Shown here: piece by piece, positions 1 to 6,098 of the stretch
Numbering within the stretch: the stretch's first letter is position 1
Layout of the letters: each line of letters opens with the position of its first letter
Source: Planctomycetota bacterium
Lineage (GTDB): Bacteria; Planctomycetota; MHYJ01; JACPRB01
Length of the DNA: 6,740 nucleotides
Reading direction: 5' to 3'
Assembly (NCBI GenBank): GCA_016200125.1
Contig: JACQFK010000398.1
Coordinates: forward strand, 1 to 6,740
Notes under the pieces: model-generated
Told to the model about the DNA's origin: nothing
Database searches by the model: none
Seen by the model: the letters and a program-made list of their open reading frames with translations, nothing else
Translations under genes and position numbers: made by a program

Positions 1-1
1 G

Positions 2-385
2 TATCCGGGCTCCTCCGAGGCTTCCGAAGCCGAGAGCCGCAAAGCTCGCTTCCCCAAGCCTTCCCTGGAGCAGGTGAAGGCGGCCATGGCGAAGAAGGAT
101 GCGGTCCTCGTCGACGTCCGCGAACAGAGCGAGTGGGACGACGGCCACATCGACGGCGCCCTGCTCGTCCCGCTGAGCTGGCTGCGCGAGGAGTCCAAGG
201 GCGACAAGTTCGCCGACCGGCTGGGCGAGAAGCTCCCCGCCAAGAAGATCCTCTACATCCACTGCCGTTCCGGCAAGCGGGCGCTCACGGCGGCCTCGAT
301 GCTGAGGAAGCAGGGCTACGACGCCCGCCCGCTCAAGGCGGGCTTCGACGATCTCCGCCAGGCCGGTTTTTCGGTCGCGAAGTAG
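2..385 (+). CDS. Rhodanese-like domain protein, 5' end cut by the window edge
   Basis: This is a single-domain rhodanese (sulfurtransferase fold). Such proteins move sulfane sulfur through a cysteine persulfide, or act as sulfur carriers or redox proteins. The frame shows the conserved LVDVRE motif, then GHIDGALLVPLS, and the active-site loop CRSGKR; the catalytic Cys codon is at 263-265. The protein ends shortly after the last helix (GFDDLRQAGF), so the C-terminus is complete. The frame stays open to the left edge and reads YPGSSEASEAESRKARFPKP before the domain. A GTG at 74 and an ATG at 86 are possible starts, but both would remove the first helix of the fold (SLEQVKAAM), so the true start is probably upstream. 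The Ser/Glu-rich lead-in looks like a linker after a signal peptide or another domain, which is inference. The lipoprotein gene follows after 27 bp, suggesting co-transcription. The sulfur acceptor cannot be told. Confidence 0.88.
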   Translation, partial: YPGSSEASEAESRKARFPKPSLEQVKAAMAKKDAVLVDVREQSEWDDGHIDGALLVPLSWLREESKGDKFADRLGEKLPAKKILYIHCRSGKRALTAASMLRKQGYDARPLKAGFDDLRQAGFSVAK

Positions 386-412
386 AATCGCACCCGGCGC
401 CGTCTTGGAATC

Positions 413-1273
413 ATGAAGCGGGCGGTCTTCCTCCTCTTCCTGGCTTCCTGCAGTCACTCCGAAGATCCGGACGACTCCCGCCTGGATGAATTGAATCTCC
501 GCTCCCTCGCCGAGAAGGGTTCCCCCTGGAACGGCGTCTCGACGCGGCTCCAGCTAGTGGACGAAGCGCCGGCGCTCGGCAAGCCCGTCCGCGTCCGGCT
601 TGACCTCGTCAACGGCGGCCAGGCCGCCGTGATCTACGATGATCAGGGGGTGAGCACGAATGAATCGCTCGATGTCGTGGGGCCGGACGGCCATCGCGCC
701 CCCTTCATCGACATCTCGCGTCAGACGGCGGGCAGCAGCCGCATCCTGGAGCCCGGAAAGTCGGTGACGCTCTTCAAAGAGCTGGATCTTTCCGAGAACT
801 ACCTGCTTGACGTTCCCGGCAAGTACCACGTTCGATTCAGCGGCCGCGGTCTCTGGATCATCGACCTCCAGGAGATTCCTTTCCTGGTCCACGGGAGGCG
901 GATGGATCCGGGCGACGAACCCCTGCTCACGTCGGACTGGATCGTGTTCGACGTGGCCGACGGGAAGACGTCCGGATCGACCGAGGTCGCCCGGCGGCTG
1001 CTGGGGATCGCCCCCAAGGGATGGAGGGTCGCGGCCCTCACCGCATCGGACGGGACCCTTCATGCGGAGCTGAGCCGATCCACGGGGCTCATCGACACCG
1101 TCAAGAGAGTATCCATCCACATCGGCGGCGACGCAGCGTCTCCGAAGCGCGAGTATTTCGGGCAGAGTCCCTGGGGCAAGGTGACCGTGGCGACCACGCG
1201 GAATGAGGGAGCGGACGCCTGGCCGGACTTCCGGGCCCCCCTGCGGGCGGCGCTTTCCATCGACCCGAAGTGA
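413..1273 (+). CDS. Putative lipoprotein of unknown function with an Ig-like beta-rich domain
   Basis: The product is 286 aa. The N-terminus MKRAVFLLFLASC is a short lipoprotein signal peptide with lipobox LASC, so Cys13 should be lipidated and the mature protein membrane-anchored outside the cytoplasm. Residues 44-181 look like a beta-sandwich: alternating hydrophobic strands (VRVRLDLVNGG, ILEPGKSVTLFKEL, GKYHVRFSGRG, SDWIVFDV) resemble Ig-like or BsuPI-like domains, a resemblance of pattern rather than an identified family. Residues 185-286 form a second region with VARRLLGIAPKGWRVAAL and further short strands, which I do not recognise. No catalytic motif is evident. The ATG at 413 is chosen because the signal peptide starts right there; the upstream ribosome site is weak (TTGGA, 403-409 region). 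It lies 27 bp after the rhodanese gene and 99 bp before the sigma factor start. No function can be assigned. Confidence 0.8.
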   Translation: MKRAVFLLFLASCSHSEDPDDSRLDELNLRSLAEKGSPWNGVSTRLQLVDEAPALGKPVRVRLDLVNGGQAAVIYDDQGVSTNESLDVVGPDGHRAPFIDISRQTAGSSRILEPGKSVTLFKELDLSENYLLDVPGKYHVRFSGRGLWIIDLQEIPFLVHGRRMDPGDEPLLTSDWIVFDVADGKTSGSTEVARRLLGIAPKGWRVAALTASDGTLHAELSRSTGLIDTVKRVSIHIGGDAASPKREYFGQSPWGKVTVATTRNEGADAWPDFRAPLRAALSIDPK

Positions 1274-1280
1274 GGGTTTC

Positions 1281-1308
1281 CTGTAACCTGGCTCCCGTTT
1301 CTGTCACA
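1281..1308 (+). promoter_or_regulatory. Possible promoter or direct-repeat operator before the sigma factor gene
   Basis: The gap between the lipoprotein and the sigma gene contains CTGTAACC (1281-1288) and CTGTCACA (1301-1308), an imperfect direct repeat exactly 20 bp apart, about two helical turns. GTAACC resembles the AAC-containing -35 element used by many ECF sigma factors, and TGTCA could be a -10 element. However, the 13-nt distance between them is shorter than the usual ECF spacing. It could be an autoregulatory promoter, a binding site on one DNA face, or chance. Confidence 0.2.
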
Positions 1309-1372
1309 ACCCCCCTGAGCTCTTCTATTTCCATGCAAAGCGGGGCGGGTCTGCTGCGGGGAAAGGGTGGGC

Positions 1373-2977
1373 ATGATGACCACGACGGATGCCAGGAGCG
1401 ACGCTCAACTGATGGCCGCCTTTCTGGGGCGGAAGGATGAGGGCGCCTTTGAAATCCTGGTCGGCCGCCATGAAGCGATGGTGCTTAGCGTCTGCACCCG
1501 GATCCTCCGCGACGAGCACGGGGCGCGGGACGCGGCGCAGGCCGTCTTCCTCGTACTGGCGCGCAAGGGCGGCGCGATCGACCTGAGCCGGCCGCTGGGG
1601 CCCTGGCTGCATCACGTGGCCTGCGGCATGGCGATCAGCGCCCGACGGGAGCGGGAGGCCCGCCGCGAGCGGGAGCGAAACGCGATGAATGCTTCGACGG
1701 GCCGGCCCGAGGACGCCGACGGGGCGCTCCGGGAACTGCTCGACGGCGAGCTCGACGGCCTTCCCGAAAAATACCGCCGGCCCCTCATCCTCTTCCACCT
1801 CGAGGGGAAGAGCCTGGGGGAGACGGCGGCCGCGCTGGGAAGCCCGATGGGAACCGTCGGAGCCTGGCTGTCCCGGGGGCGCGAGCTCCTGCGCCGGCGG
1901 CTGGTCGGCCGGGGAGCGGGGGCGCTGTCGGGCGCGCTGCTGGCGGCCTTCCTGGCCCGCGAGGCGGCGGCCCGGACGGCGGACTGGGGATTCGCGCGCG
2001 CCGCGGCGAGGGCCGCGGCGGGAGGCGCGGCCCCGAAATCGGTGGCACTGCTGACACAGGGAGCCTTGAACATGATGATGATCGCGAAGCTGAAGATCGC
2101 CGCGATGGCGCTGGCCGCGGCCGGAGCGTTCCTGGCCGCGAATTCGTTCGTCTTTACGCAGGGGCCGTCGGCCGCCGGGCTGTCCGCCGCGGCCCAGGCG
2201 TCGGCCGGCCGGGCCGCCGAGCTGCCGCCCCTCGCGGAGACCCCGATCACCTTCGAACCCTTCGAGCGCGCCGAGTCCCCCTTTCCCGCCACCTCGGACC
2301 TCGTCGGCCACTGGAAGTTCGACGACGCGAAGGGCAGCACGACCGTGGCGGACTCCTCTGGCAAGGCCGAGGGCAGCATCGTCGGCAGCGCCGTCCTGGC
2401 GGAAGGCAAGCTCGGCGGCGCGCTCAAGTGCGACGGCAAGGGCGGCCACGTGGAGATCCCCCGGACTGAGGAGCTCGACAAGATCCAGGAAGGAAGCTTC
2501 ACCCTGGCGGCCTGGTTCAAGCCCGAGGGCGTCCCGCCGGGCACGGAATCCGCCAACGACGCGACCTACGCGATCGTCGTCAAGACGGGCTGGCACCTGG
2601 GCCTCTACTACACGAACGAGAAGAAGTTCACGATGACCCACTGGCTGGCGGGCGAGAGGCCCGAGGAGCCGATCTGGACGGGCACCGGCGCCTGGGACGA
2701 GGAGTACGAGCCGGGCCAGTGGTACCACCTGGTCGGAACGGTGGACCGCCCCGCCGGCAAGGTCGTGATCTACCTCAACGGCGAGGCCAAGAACAGCCTC
2801 GAGTTCACCCCCAACGCCCCGGCGAAGAAGTACCCGACCGAGACCTGGAAGATCGGCATCGGCAGCCCGGGCGCCAAGGAGTGGTCCTGGCCGGCGAAGG
2901 GGTCGATCGACGACGTGCGCATCTACGGCCGGGCGCTGAGCGCGGCCGAGGCCAAAGCGCTCTTCGACGGCAAGTAG
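1373..2977 (+). CDS. ECF-type sigma factor fused to a transmembrane segment and a C-terminal LamG domain
   Basis: The product is 534 aa, far longer than a typical ECF sigma factor of about 170-200 aa. Residues 9-98 match sigma region 2 (AFEILVGRHEAMV, DAAQAVFLVLARKGG, PLGPWLHHVA), which binds the -10 element and core polymerase. Residues 116-176 match region 4 (LPEKYRRPLILFHLEGKSL, GSPMGTVGAWLSRGRELLRRRL), the helix-turn-helix for the -35 element. An Ala-rich linker (181-232) leads to one hydrophobic segment (about 237-262), preceded by lysines 239 and 241 near its start. Residues 308-533 form a LamG/concanavalin A-like domain (LVGHWKFDD, FTLAAWFKP, GQWYHLVGTVD, VIYLNG, SIDDVRIYGRALS). Planctomycete ECF factors with such tails are known. 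By inference the sigma part is cytoplasmic, the LamG part is outside and may sense a glycan, and release may need proteolysis. ATG 1373 is preferred with AAAGGG five bases upstream; GTG 1367 and ATG 1376 are also possible. No anti-sigma gene is adjacent. Confidence 0.9.
   Translation: MMTTTDARSDAQLMAAFLGRKDEGAFEILVGRHEAMVLSVCTRILRDEHGARDAAQAVFLVLARKGGAIDLSRPLGPWLHHVACGMAISARREREARRERERNAMNASTGRPEDADGALRELLDGELDGLPEKYRRPLILFHLEGKSLGETAAALGSPMGTVGAWLSRGRELLRRRLVGRGAGALSGALLAAFLAREAAARTADWGFARAAARAAAGGAAPKSVALLTQGALNMMMIAKLKIAAMALAAAGAFLAANSFVFTQGPSAAGLSAAAQASAGRAAELPPLAETPITFEPFERAESPFPATSDLVGHWKFDDAKGSTTVADSSGKAEGSIVGSAVLAEGKLGGALKCDGKGGHVEIPRTEELDKIQEGSFTLAAWFKPEGVPPGTESANDATYAIVVKTGWHLGLYYTNEKKFTMTHWLAGERPEEPIWTGTGAWDEEYEPGQWYHLVGTVDRPAGKVVIYLNGEAKNSLEFTPNAPAKKYPTETWKIGIGSPGAKEWSWPAKGSIDDVRIYGRALSAAEAKALFDGK
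2058..2074 (+). promoter_or_regulatory. Possible internal ribosome binding site and start for a LamG-only product
   Basis: Inside the sigma-LamG gene, AGGGAG (2058-2063) stands eight bases before an in-frame ATGATGATG run starting at 2072. Translation from there would give 301 aa beginning MMMIAKLKIAAMALAAAGAF, which looks like a signal peptide or N-terminal membrane anchor followed by the LamG domain. The spacing is ideal for initiation, but internal Shine-Dalgarno-like purine runs are common by chance in GC-rich genes. Confidence 0.3.
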
Positions 2978-2997
2978 CGCCTGAGGCTCCCCGCTCA

Positions 2998-3034
2998 ATA
3001 TCCCACAAACGACACGGTTACGTTTGTGGGATAT
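2998..3034. repeat. Palindrome unit 1 of a tandem pair (14-bp perfect arms)
   Basis: The left arm ATATCCCACAAACG (2998-3011) and right arm CGTTTGTGGGATAT (3021-3034) are exact reverse complements around the nine-base loop ACACGGTTA. The core 29 bp (3002-3030) recurs as unit 2, 34 bp downstream. It lies 20 bp after the sigma-LamG stop and ahead of the MshEN-like gene. The sequence is A/T-richer than its surroundings. There is no run of T after it, so it is not a classical terminator. A dimeric-regulator operator, an RNA hairpin, or a dispersed palindromic repeat all fit. Confidence 0.9.
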
Positions 3035-3035
3035 G

Positions 3036-3064
3036 CCCACAAATGACACGGTTAGGTTTGTGGG
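3036..3064. repeat. Palindrome unit 2 of a tandem pair (8-bp perfect arms)
   Basis: This copy matches the 29-bp core of unit 1 at 27 positions, with T for C at 3044 and G for C at 3055. Both changes fall at the inner ends of the arms, so the perfect stem shrinks to CCCACAAA (3036-3043) and TTTGTGGG (3057-3064), while the central GACACGGTTA is kept exactly. It is separated from unit 1 by ATATG and ends 22 bp before the favoured ATG of the downstream gene. The conserved centre argues for recognition of the sequence and not only of the stem. Confidence 0.88.
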
Positions 3065-3086
3065 TGTGGGGGTATCATCAGGGGGG

Positions 3087-3830
3087 ATGGGCTCGCGGAA
3101 TCGACTCCTCATCGGGCAGATCGCCCTGGAACTCAAGCTGCTCAGCCGGGAGCAGCTCCAGGAGTGCATCAACCACCAGGCGGGGCAGGTCCAGGCCAAG
3201 CCGATCGGCGTGCTCCTCGTGGAGAGCGGCTTCCTGACGCCGGAGCAGCTGACCGTGGTCCTGGAGGAGCAGCGCCGCCGGCTGCAGGAAACCCTGCCCT
3301 ACGCCCCCACCCAGCGCGGCGCCGTCGCCTTCGGCCGCCTCATCGTCGAGCGCGGCCTGGTGAGCCAGGAGCATGTCAACGAAGCGCTCCGGGCGCAGCA
3401 GGACCTCGCCGAACGCGGCATCCGCAAGCGGCTGGGCGAGCTGCTCGTGGAGGCGGAACGCCTGTCCCCCGACGCGATTCCCGAAGTGCTGAAGACCCAG
3501 GGCAAGGTCCTGATGGCCTGCACGTTCTGCGGCGCCCACTTCAACGTGCTGACCACGATCTCCGAGGGATATCCCTGCCGGAAATGCGGCATGCCGCTCG
3601 ATCAGAAGACGGGGATCGTGAGCGCGGACGAGACCGCCTACCTGCTCCCGGCGAGCGATCCCCGGCCCCGCGAGGCCTCGGACACGCGACGAGCGGTGGT
3701 TCAGGCGCCCGCCGGCAGCGCTCCCGTCGCGGACACGGCCCTGCGTGACGAGATGCTCGCCCGGATCGCGAAGATCCTTACCCTCATCGGAATCCTGACG
3801 CTGGTGCTCTACCTGCTGAACAAGTATTAA
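3087..3830 (+). CDS. Tail-anchored protein with two MshEN-like domains and a zinc ribbon
   Basis: The product is 247 aa. Residues 6-31, 39-62, 81-104 and 115-138 are four copies of a motif of the form (R)xGxLLxxxGxLxxxxLxxxLxxQ, that is, two MshEN-like (type II secretion ATPase N-terminal) domains. In MshEN proteins such paired motifs can bind c-di-GMP. Here motifs 2 (LLVESGFLTPEQL) and 3 (LIVERGLVSQEHV) keep the glycine, whereas 1 and 4 have lost it, so binding is uncertain. Cys145, Cys148, Cys164 and Cys167 form a CxxC-x15-CxxC zinc ribbon. A polar, Pro-rich linker (188-222) leads to a C-terminal hydrophobic helix (about 228-245) ending NKY, implying a tail anchor with the domains in the cytoplasm. 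There is no ATPase domain. ATG 3087 is preferred because the first motif starts six residues later. An in-frame ATG at 3033 would place palindrome unit 2 inside the coding region. The role is unknown; a signalling adaptor is plausible. Confidence 0.85.
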   Translation: MGSRNRLLIGQIALELKLLSREQLQECINHQAGQVQAKPIGVLLVESGFLTPEQLTVVLEEQRRRLQETLPYAPTQRGAVAFGRLIVERGLVSQEHVNEALRAQQDLAERGIRKRLGELLVEAERLSPDAIPEVLKTQGKVLMACTFCGAHFNVLTTISEGYPCRKCGMPLDQKTGIVSADETAYLLPASDPRPREASDTRRAVVQAPAGSAPVADTALRDEMLARIAKILTLIGILTLVLYLLNKY

Positions 3831-6082
3831 TTCTTCGCGGCCGCCTTCAGCGCCTCGGTCGCCTTCTCGATCTCGGCCGCGTACCGTTCGAGCGCGCGGC
3901 CGGTCGCTTCCGTCTGCGCCGCGGCCTCGTCACACTTCCGTTCCTCGATCGCCTCGCGGATCCCGGGCAGCGTCTTGACGCCGTAGCCCGTGTAGAAGCC
4001 CGGAGCGTACACCAGGTGCTTGAACCAGGGCCGGCGCGGGAGGCCTTCGTCCCGCGTCAGCGCCCGCTCGGTCCGGAAGAGCAGCTCGTCCAGCGGCGCC
4101 CCCGCGTCCTTGCCCGACTTCTCCAGCGAGCGACGAGCCCGGTCGTGCTCCTGCGCGCTCTGGCGGAGACGGTGGAGGGCGTTCTGAAGCGGCGCGAAGT
4201 TGAGGAAGGGGACGGCCGGCTGCGGCTTGGGGGCGACGAAGGTCTCCTTGGGATCCGCCGCGGCCTCGTAGCGGCCCTCGCGGATCAGGCGGTTCCGCTT
4301 CTCCGTCTCCTCCCGCAGGTCGTCGGCCAGCTTCACCACTTCCCGGCCGTAACCGCTGATCGCCTCGGCCGAGGCGCCGAACTCGAAGGGCAGCGTCCCG
4401 GATTCCGCCAGCCGCAGGACGATCCGCCCGGCGGTCTGGACGAGCGCGACGCCGTAGACGAAGCCGGGGTCGCCGAAGCGCTGGTAGTAGTCGAAGGAGT
4501 CGTAGATGGAGTGATAGGACCCGCCGCCGTCCTCCCCGCCGTAGCGCACGTCGAGCGACGCGACGCCGAGGTGGTCGAGGAACACCGTGTAATCCGAGCC
4601 CGAGCCGAGCGCGCCGATCCGCAGATCCGCCCGGTCGCGCCCTTCCTTCTGCTCCTCGGCGCTCCCGCGCGTCAGCTGCAGCGCCCGAAGCCGTTCGAGG
4701 GCCGGGATCTTCTTCTGGGGATCGATCACGTCGCGCCCGGCCTGGTTCACCAGGCGCTCCAGCGAATGCGATCCCGAGGCGCGGAGGAAGCCGCGCCCGT
4801 TGGTGTCGGAATTGACGTAGGCGACCGCGTGCTCTTTCAGCGCCGCGGCATGGGTCTCCGCCCATTCGGTCGAGCCCAGCAGTCCCTCCTCCTCGCCGTC
4901 CCAGGCGCAGTACACGATCGTCCGGCGGGGACGCCAGCCGCCCTTCGCCAGCTCCGCGACCGCGCGCGCTTCTTCCATCACCGCGACCATGCCGCTCACC
5001 GGATCCTCGGCGCCGTTCACCCAGGCGTCGTGATGGTTGCCCCGGAGCACCCACTGGTCCGGCCGCTCGCGGCCCGCCAGGCGGGCGATGATGTTGTAGG
5101 TCGGCACGATCTTCCAGTCGAACTCCAGCTTCAGATGCACGTTGGCGGGACCGGGCCCGAGGTGGTAGGTCAGCGGCAGGGCTCCGCGCCAGGCTTCGGG
5201 GGCGACGGGGCCTTCGAGCGCTTTGAGGAGCGGGAGCGCATCCTCGTAGGAGATCGGAAGCACCGGGATCTTGGTCAGCGTGGGCGCGTCCTTGATCGGA
5301 AGCCGCTTCGCGTCCTTCGTCGCCCCGACGCCCGGCGTGAGCGGATCGCCCGGATAGAGCGGCATGTCCATCACCGAGCCTCGCTGGGCCCCGAGGGCAT
5401 TGCGGTACGAGCCTTTCGGGTAGACGTCGCCCTGGAAGTAGCCGTCCTCGTGGGGGTCGGAGTAGATGATGCAGCCGATCGCGCCGTGCTCGGCGGCGAC
5501 CTTGGGCTTGATGCCGCGCCAGGAGCCGTAGTACCGCGCGATCACGATCTTCCCCTTGACGTCGATCCCGCGGCGCTCCAGCTCCTCGTAGTCCTTCGGG
5601 ATGCCGTGGTTGACGTAGACGAGCTCGCCCGTGACGTCGCCGTCGACGGAGTACGCGTTGTACACCGGAAGCTGCTCGTCCGCCTGGCCGGAGGTCGCGT
5701 CCTCCTTGAGCGCCGGCTCCGCAAGCACGGCCTTGTACGCCGTGGGCGCGGTCATCTCGAGCAGCCGCGACTTCGGCGTGGGGAACAGGACGTCGAACTG
5801 CTCGACCTTCGTGTCGTAGCCCCAGGACTTGAACTGCGCGGCGATGAAGTCGGCGTTCTCCTTGTCGTAGGGCGAGCCCAGGTGGTGGGGCCGGGCCGTG
5901 AGCCGCTTCATCCAGTCGCGGAGGTTGTCGGCGCGGATCTGCGCGTCGAAGCGCCCTTCCAGCGCGCGCTGCTCGGCGGCCGCCCGCTCCCCGAAGCCGA
6001 GGATCGGAGGCTCCGCCTGCGGCGCGGCCGCCAGGGCGGGGACGCAGAGGAGAAAGAGCGAGAGTCGTCGGAACTGGAGCAT
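3827..6082 (-). CDS. Secreted M28 family metallopeptidase, glutamate carboxypeptidase II-like
   Basis: The product is 751 aa, close to human glutamate carboxypeptidase II (750 aa) although it lacks that protein's membrane anchor. The order is: signal peptide (residues 1-20, MLQFRRLSLF then a hydrophobic stretch ending ALAAA), protease-associated insert (about 145-290, GKIVIARYYGSWRG, GAIGCIIYSDP, GDPLTPG), M28 zinc-peptidase core (about 325-560) and transferrin-receptor-type dimerisation domain (about 625-745, RPWFKHLVYAP). The five zinc ligands can be placed by alignment to the human enzyme: His350, Asp360, Glu398, Asp426 and His524, with Glu397 as catalytic base. All are present, so it should be an active two-zinc exopeptidase that removes C-terminal residues outside the cytoplasm; its substrate cannot be told. 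ATG 6082 is chosen because the signal peptide begins there and a G-run lies just upstream. It follows the haem-binding gene by 16 bp, probably in one operon, and its stop overlaps that of the convergent MshEN-like gene. Confidence 0.95.
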   Translation of the reverse strand: MLQFRRLSLFLLCVPALAAAPQAEPPILGFGERAAAEQRALEGRFDAQIRADNLRDWMKRLTARPHHLGSPYDKENADFIAAQFKSWGYDTKVEQFDVLFPTPKSRLLEMTAPTAYKAVLAEPALKEDATSGQADEQLPVYNAYSVDGDVTGELVYVNHGIPKDYEELERRGIDVKGKIVIARYYGSWRGIKPKVAAEHGAIGCIIYSDPHEDGYFQGDVYPKGSYRNALGAQRGSVMDMPLYPGDPLTPGVGATKDAKRLPIKDAPTLTKIPVLPISYEDALPLLKALEGPVAPEAWRGALPLTYHLGPGPANVHLKLEFDWKIVPTYNIIARLAGRERPDQWVLRGNHHDAWVNGAEDPVSGMVAVMEEARAVAELAKGGWRPRRTIVYCAWDGEEEGLLGSTEWAETHAAALKEHAVAYVNSDTNGRGFLRASGSHSLERLVNQAGRDVIDPQKKIPALERLRALQLTRGSAEEQKEGRDRADLRIGALGSGSDYTVFLDHLGVASLDVRYGGEDGGGSYHSIYDSFDYYQRFGDPGFVYGVALVQTAGRIVLRLAESGTLPFEFGASAEAISGYGREVVKLADDLREETEKRNRLIREGRYEAAADPKETFVAPKPQPAVPFLNFAPLQNALHRLRQSAQEHDRARRSLEKSGKDAGAPLDELLFRTERALTRDEGLPRRPWFKHLVYAPGFYTGYGVKTLPGIREAIEERKCDEAAAQTEATGRALERYAAEIEKATEALKAAAKN

Positions 6083-6092
6083 CGGACCCCCC
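6083..6092 (-). promoter_or_regulatory. Ribosome binding site supporting the peptidase start
   Basis: On the minus strand a GGGGGG run (6087-6092) ends four bases before the ATG at 6082, inside the 16-bp gap after the upstream stop codon. It favours this start over an extension to 6205, which would add 41 Arg/Ser-rich residues in front of a good signal peptide and overlap the upstream gene by more than 100 bp. Confidence 0.45.
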
Positions 6093-6098
6093 GTGGTT

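Noticed and set aside
133..489. A 118-codon plus-strand frame overlapping the rhodanese and lipoprotein genes
   Set aside because: Its composition is Arg/Pro/Gly-rich shadow text, it overlaps two supported genes, and it shows no domain.
2999..3007. A DnaA-box-like sequence in the palindrome arm (TATCCCACA)
   Set aside because: It differs from the consensus TTATCCACA at several aligned positions, and there is no cluster of boxes or origin-type gene nearby.
2998..3034. Palindrome unit 1 as an intrinsic terminator for the sigma-LamG gene
   Set aside because: The stem is not followed by a T-run; the next bases are GCCCACAAAT. A Rho-independent terminator is therefore not supported, though some effect on transcription cannot be excluded.
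2998..3064. A short CRISPR-like array
   Set aside because: There are only two copies, separated by five bases. This is not a repeat-spacer layout, and no cas gene is present.
3024..3086. Upstream starts (TTG 3024, ATG 3033) for the MshEN-like gene
   Set aside because: They would translate the palindrome into an N-terminal extension that does not fit the domain. ATG 3087 places the first motif at the expected distance, although ATG 3033 cannot be fully excluded.
1325..3199. A 624-codon minus-strand open frame across the sigma-LamG gene and the palindromes
   Set aside because: It is antisense to a well-supported gene, has low-complexity Arg/Gly/Leu/Ala composition, and runs through an intergenic region without any family motif.
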